Positions 13,907 through 14,143 of a DNA stretch of 14,143 nucleotides are shown here, one piece after another; within the stretch, counting starts at the first letter, position 1, and every line of letters begins with the position of its first letter. A program made the translations under genes and the position numbers. This stretch comes from JBLHUT01 sp047629975 (GTDB lineage: Bacteria > Pseudomonadota > Alphaproteobacteria > Rhodobacterales > Rhodobacteraceae): assembly GCA_047629975.1 (NCBI GenBank), contig JBLHUT010000060.1, positions 1 through 14,143 on the forward strand. Reading direction: 5' to 3'. The notes beneath the pieces are model-generated. The model saw nothing but the letters and a program-made list of their open reading frames with translations. It searched no databases and was not told the DNA's origin.

Positions 13907-14143
13907 TCACGCCCAGCCATCATTTTCTATCAATACTTTTAGCCGTGCGGTGTCGTATTCGTTATCGATCCGCGCCGCTTCACTGGCTGCGAGCGCGTCC
14001 GGCTCGCCTTCAAGTGGATAGGAAGGGGCCTTGTGCCACTCGGTCATATAGGCGTCGGCGTCTTTGGCGCCGATCTTCATGGCGCACCGGTCGATGGCCT
14101 GTTCAAACCGTTCGGGAAGGGGCGCTTTTGATCCACGCCGGCC
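13907..14143 (-). CDS. C-terminal part of a small 'virulence factor'-family protein (5' end outside the window)
   Basis: The minus-strand frame is open from the right edge to a TGA at 13909-13907, giving 78 residues: it begins GRRGSKAPLPERFEQAID, continues with CAMKIGAKDADAYMTEWHKA and a run of acidic/Ala-rich residues, and ends LIENDGWA. The pattern LPERF-x-AID-x-CAM-x-x-(G/A)-x-x-D-A-Y-x-x-EW resembles, from memory, a small conserved protein of about 100 residues annotated 'virulence factor' that commonly precedes methylenetetrahydrofolate reductase-family genes in Rhodobacteraceae. That name is historical, and nothing here suggests virulence. Only the first 20-30 residues should be missing. 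The gene is 26 bp before the reductase gene, so it is probably co-transcribed with it and may assist the corrinoid/folate enzymes. No catalytic motif is seen. Confidence 0.75.
   Translation of the reverse strand, partial: GRRGSKAPLPERFEQAIDRCAMKIGAKDADAYMTEWHKAPSYPLEGEPDALAASEAARIDNEYDTARLKVLIENDGWA

Overview
The window looks like chromosomal DNA of an alphaproteobacterium of the Rhodobacteraceae (roseobacter-like). The signs are high-GC coding sequence, a secreted protein with a VPLPA-CTERM sorting tail, and a corrinoid/tetrahydrofolate one-carbon cluster of the type common in that family. No rRNA, tRNA, insertion sequence, prophage or CRISPR array was seen.

Left part (1-3883, plus strand): the 3' end of a very acidic, repeat-rich protein, then a PP2C-type Ser/Thr phosphatase, then a membrane-anchored Ser/Thr kinase with a Pro-rich linker, one transmembrane segment and an extracytoplasmic C-terminal domain. 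The phosphatase and kinase are 21 bp apart and probably co-transcribed.

Middle part (4008-8367, minus strand, convergent to the kinase): a tight cluster encoding, in transcription order, a small secreted four-cysteine protein, an ExbB/TolQ-type channel subunit, two ExbD-type subunits and a 770-residue TonB-like protein. The TonB-like protein lacks a recognisable TonB C-terminal domain. It ends instead in a domain of about 205 residues that is clearly homologous to the extracytoplasmic domain of the convergent kinase, with a matched Cys pair, a QCA motif and identical spacing over long stretches. This links the phosphorylation pair to the ion-driven ExbB/ExbD/TonB-like machine. It is the best candidate here for an undescribed system.

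Right part (8796-14143, minus strand): a one-carbon module. In transcription order it holds the C-terminal end of a small 'virulence factor'-family protein, a methylenetetrahydrofolate reductase-family protein, a methyltetrahydrofolate:corrinoid methyltransferase-family protein, an unrelated VPLPA-CTERM secreted protein closed by a strong intrinsic terminator, and a [2Fe-2S]/ASKHA reductive activator of corrinoid proteins. Together these would pass methyl groups from a corrinoid protein to tetrahydrofolate and oxidise them. The corrinoid protein and the substrate methyltransferase are not in the window. The activator and the methyltransferase both end in Gly/Arg-rich basic tails.

Non-coding DNA holds several clear inverted repeats: a perfect 11+1+11 palindrome upstream of the TonB-like operon, a long hairpin after the activator gene, a hairpin between the secreted-protein and ExbB genes, and an AT-rich dyad upstream of the VPLPA-CTERM gene.
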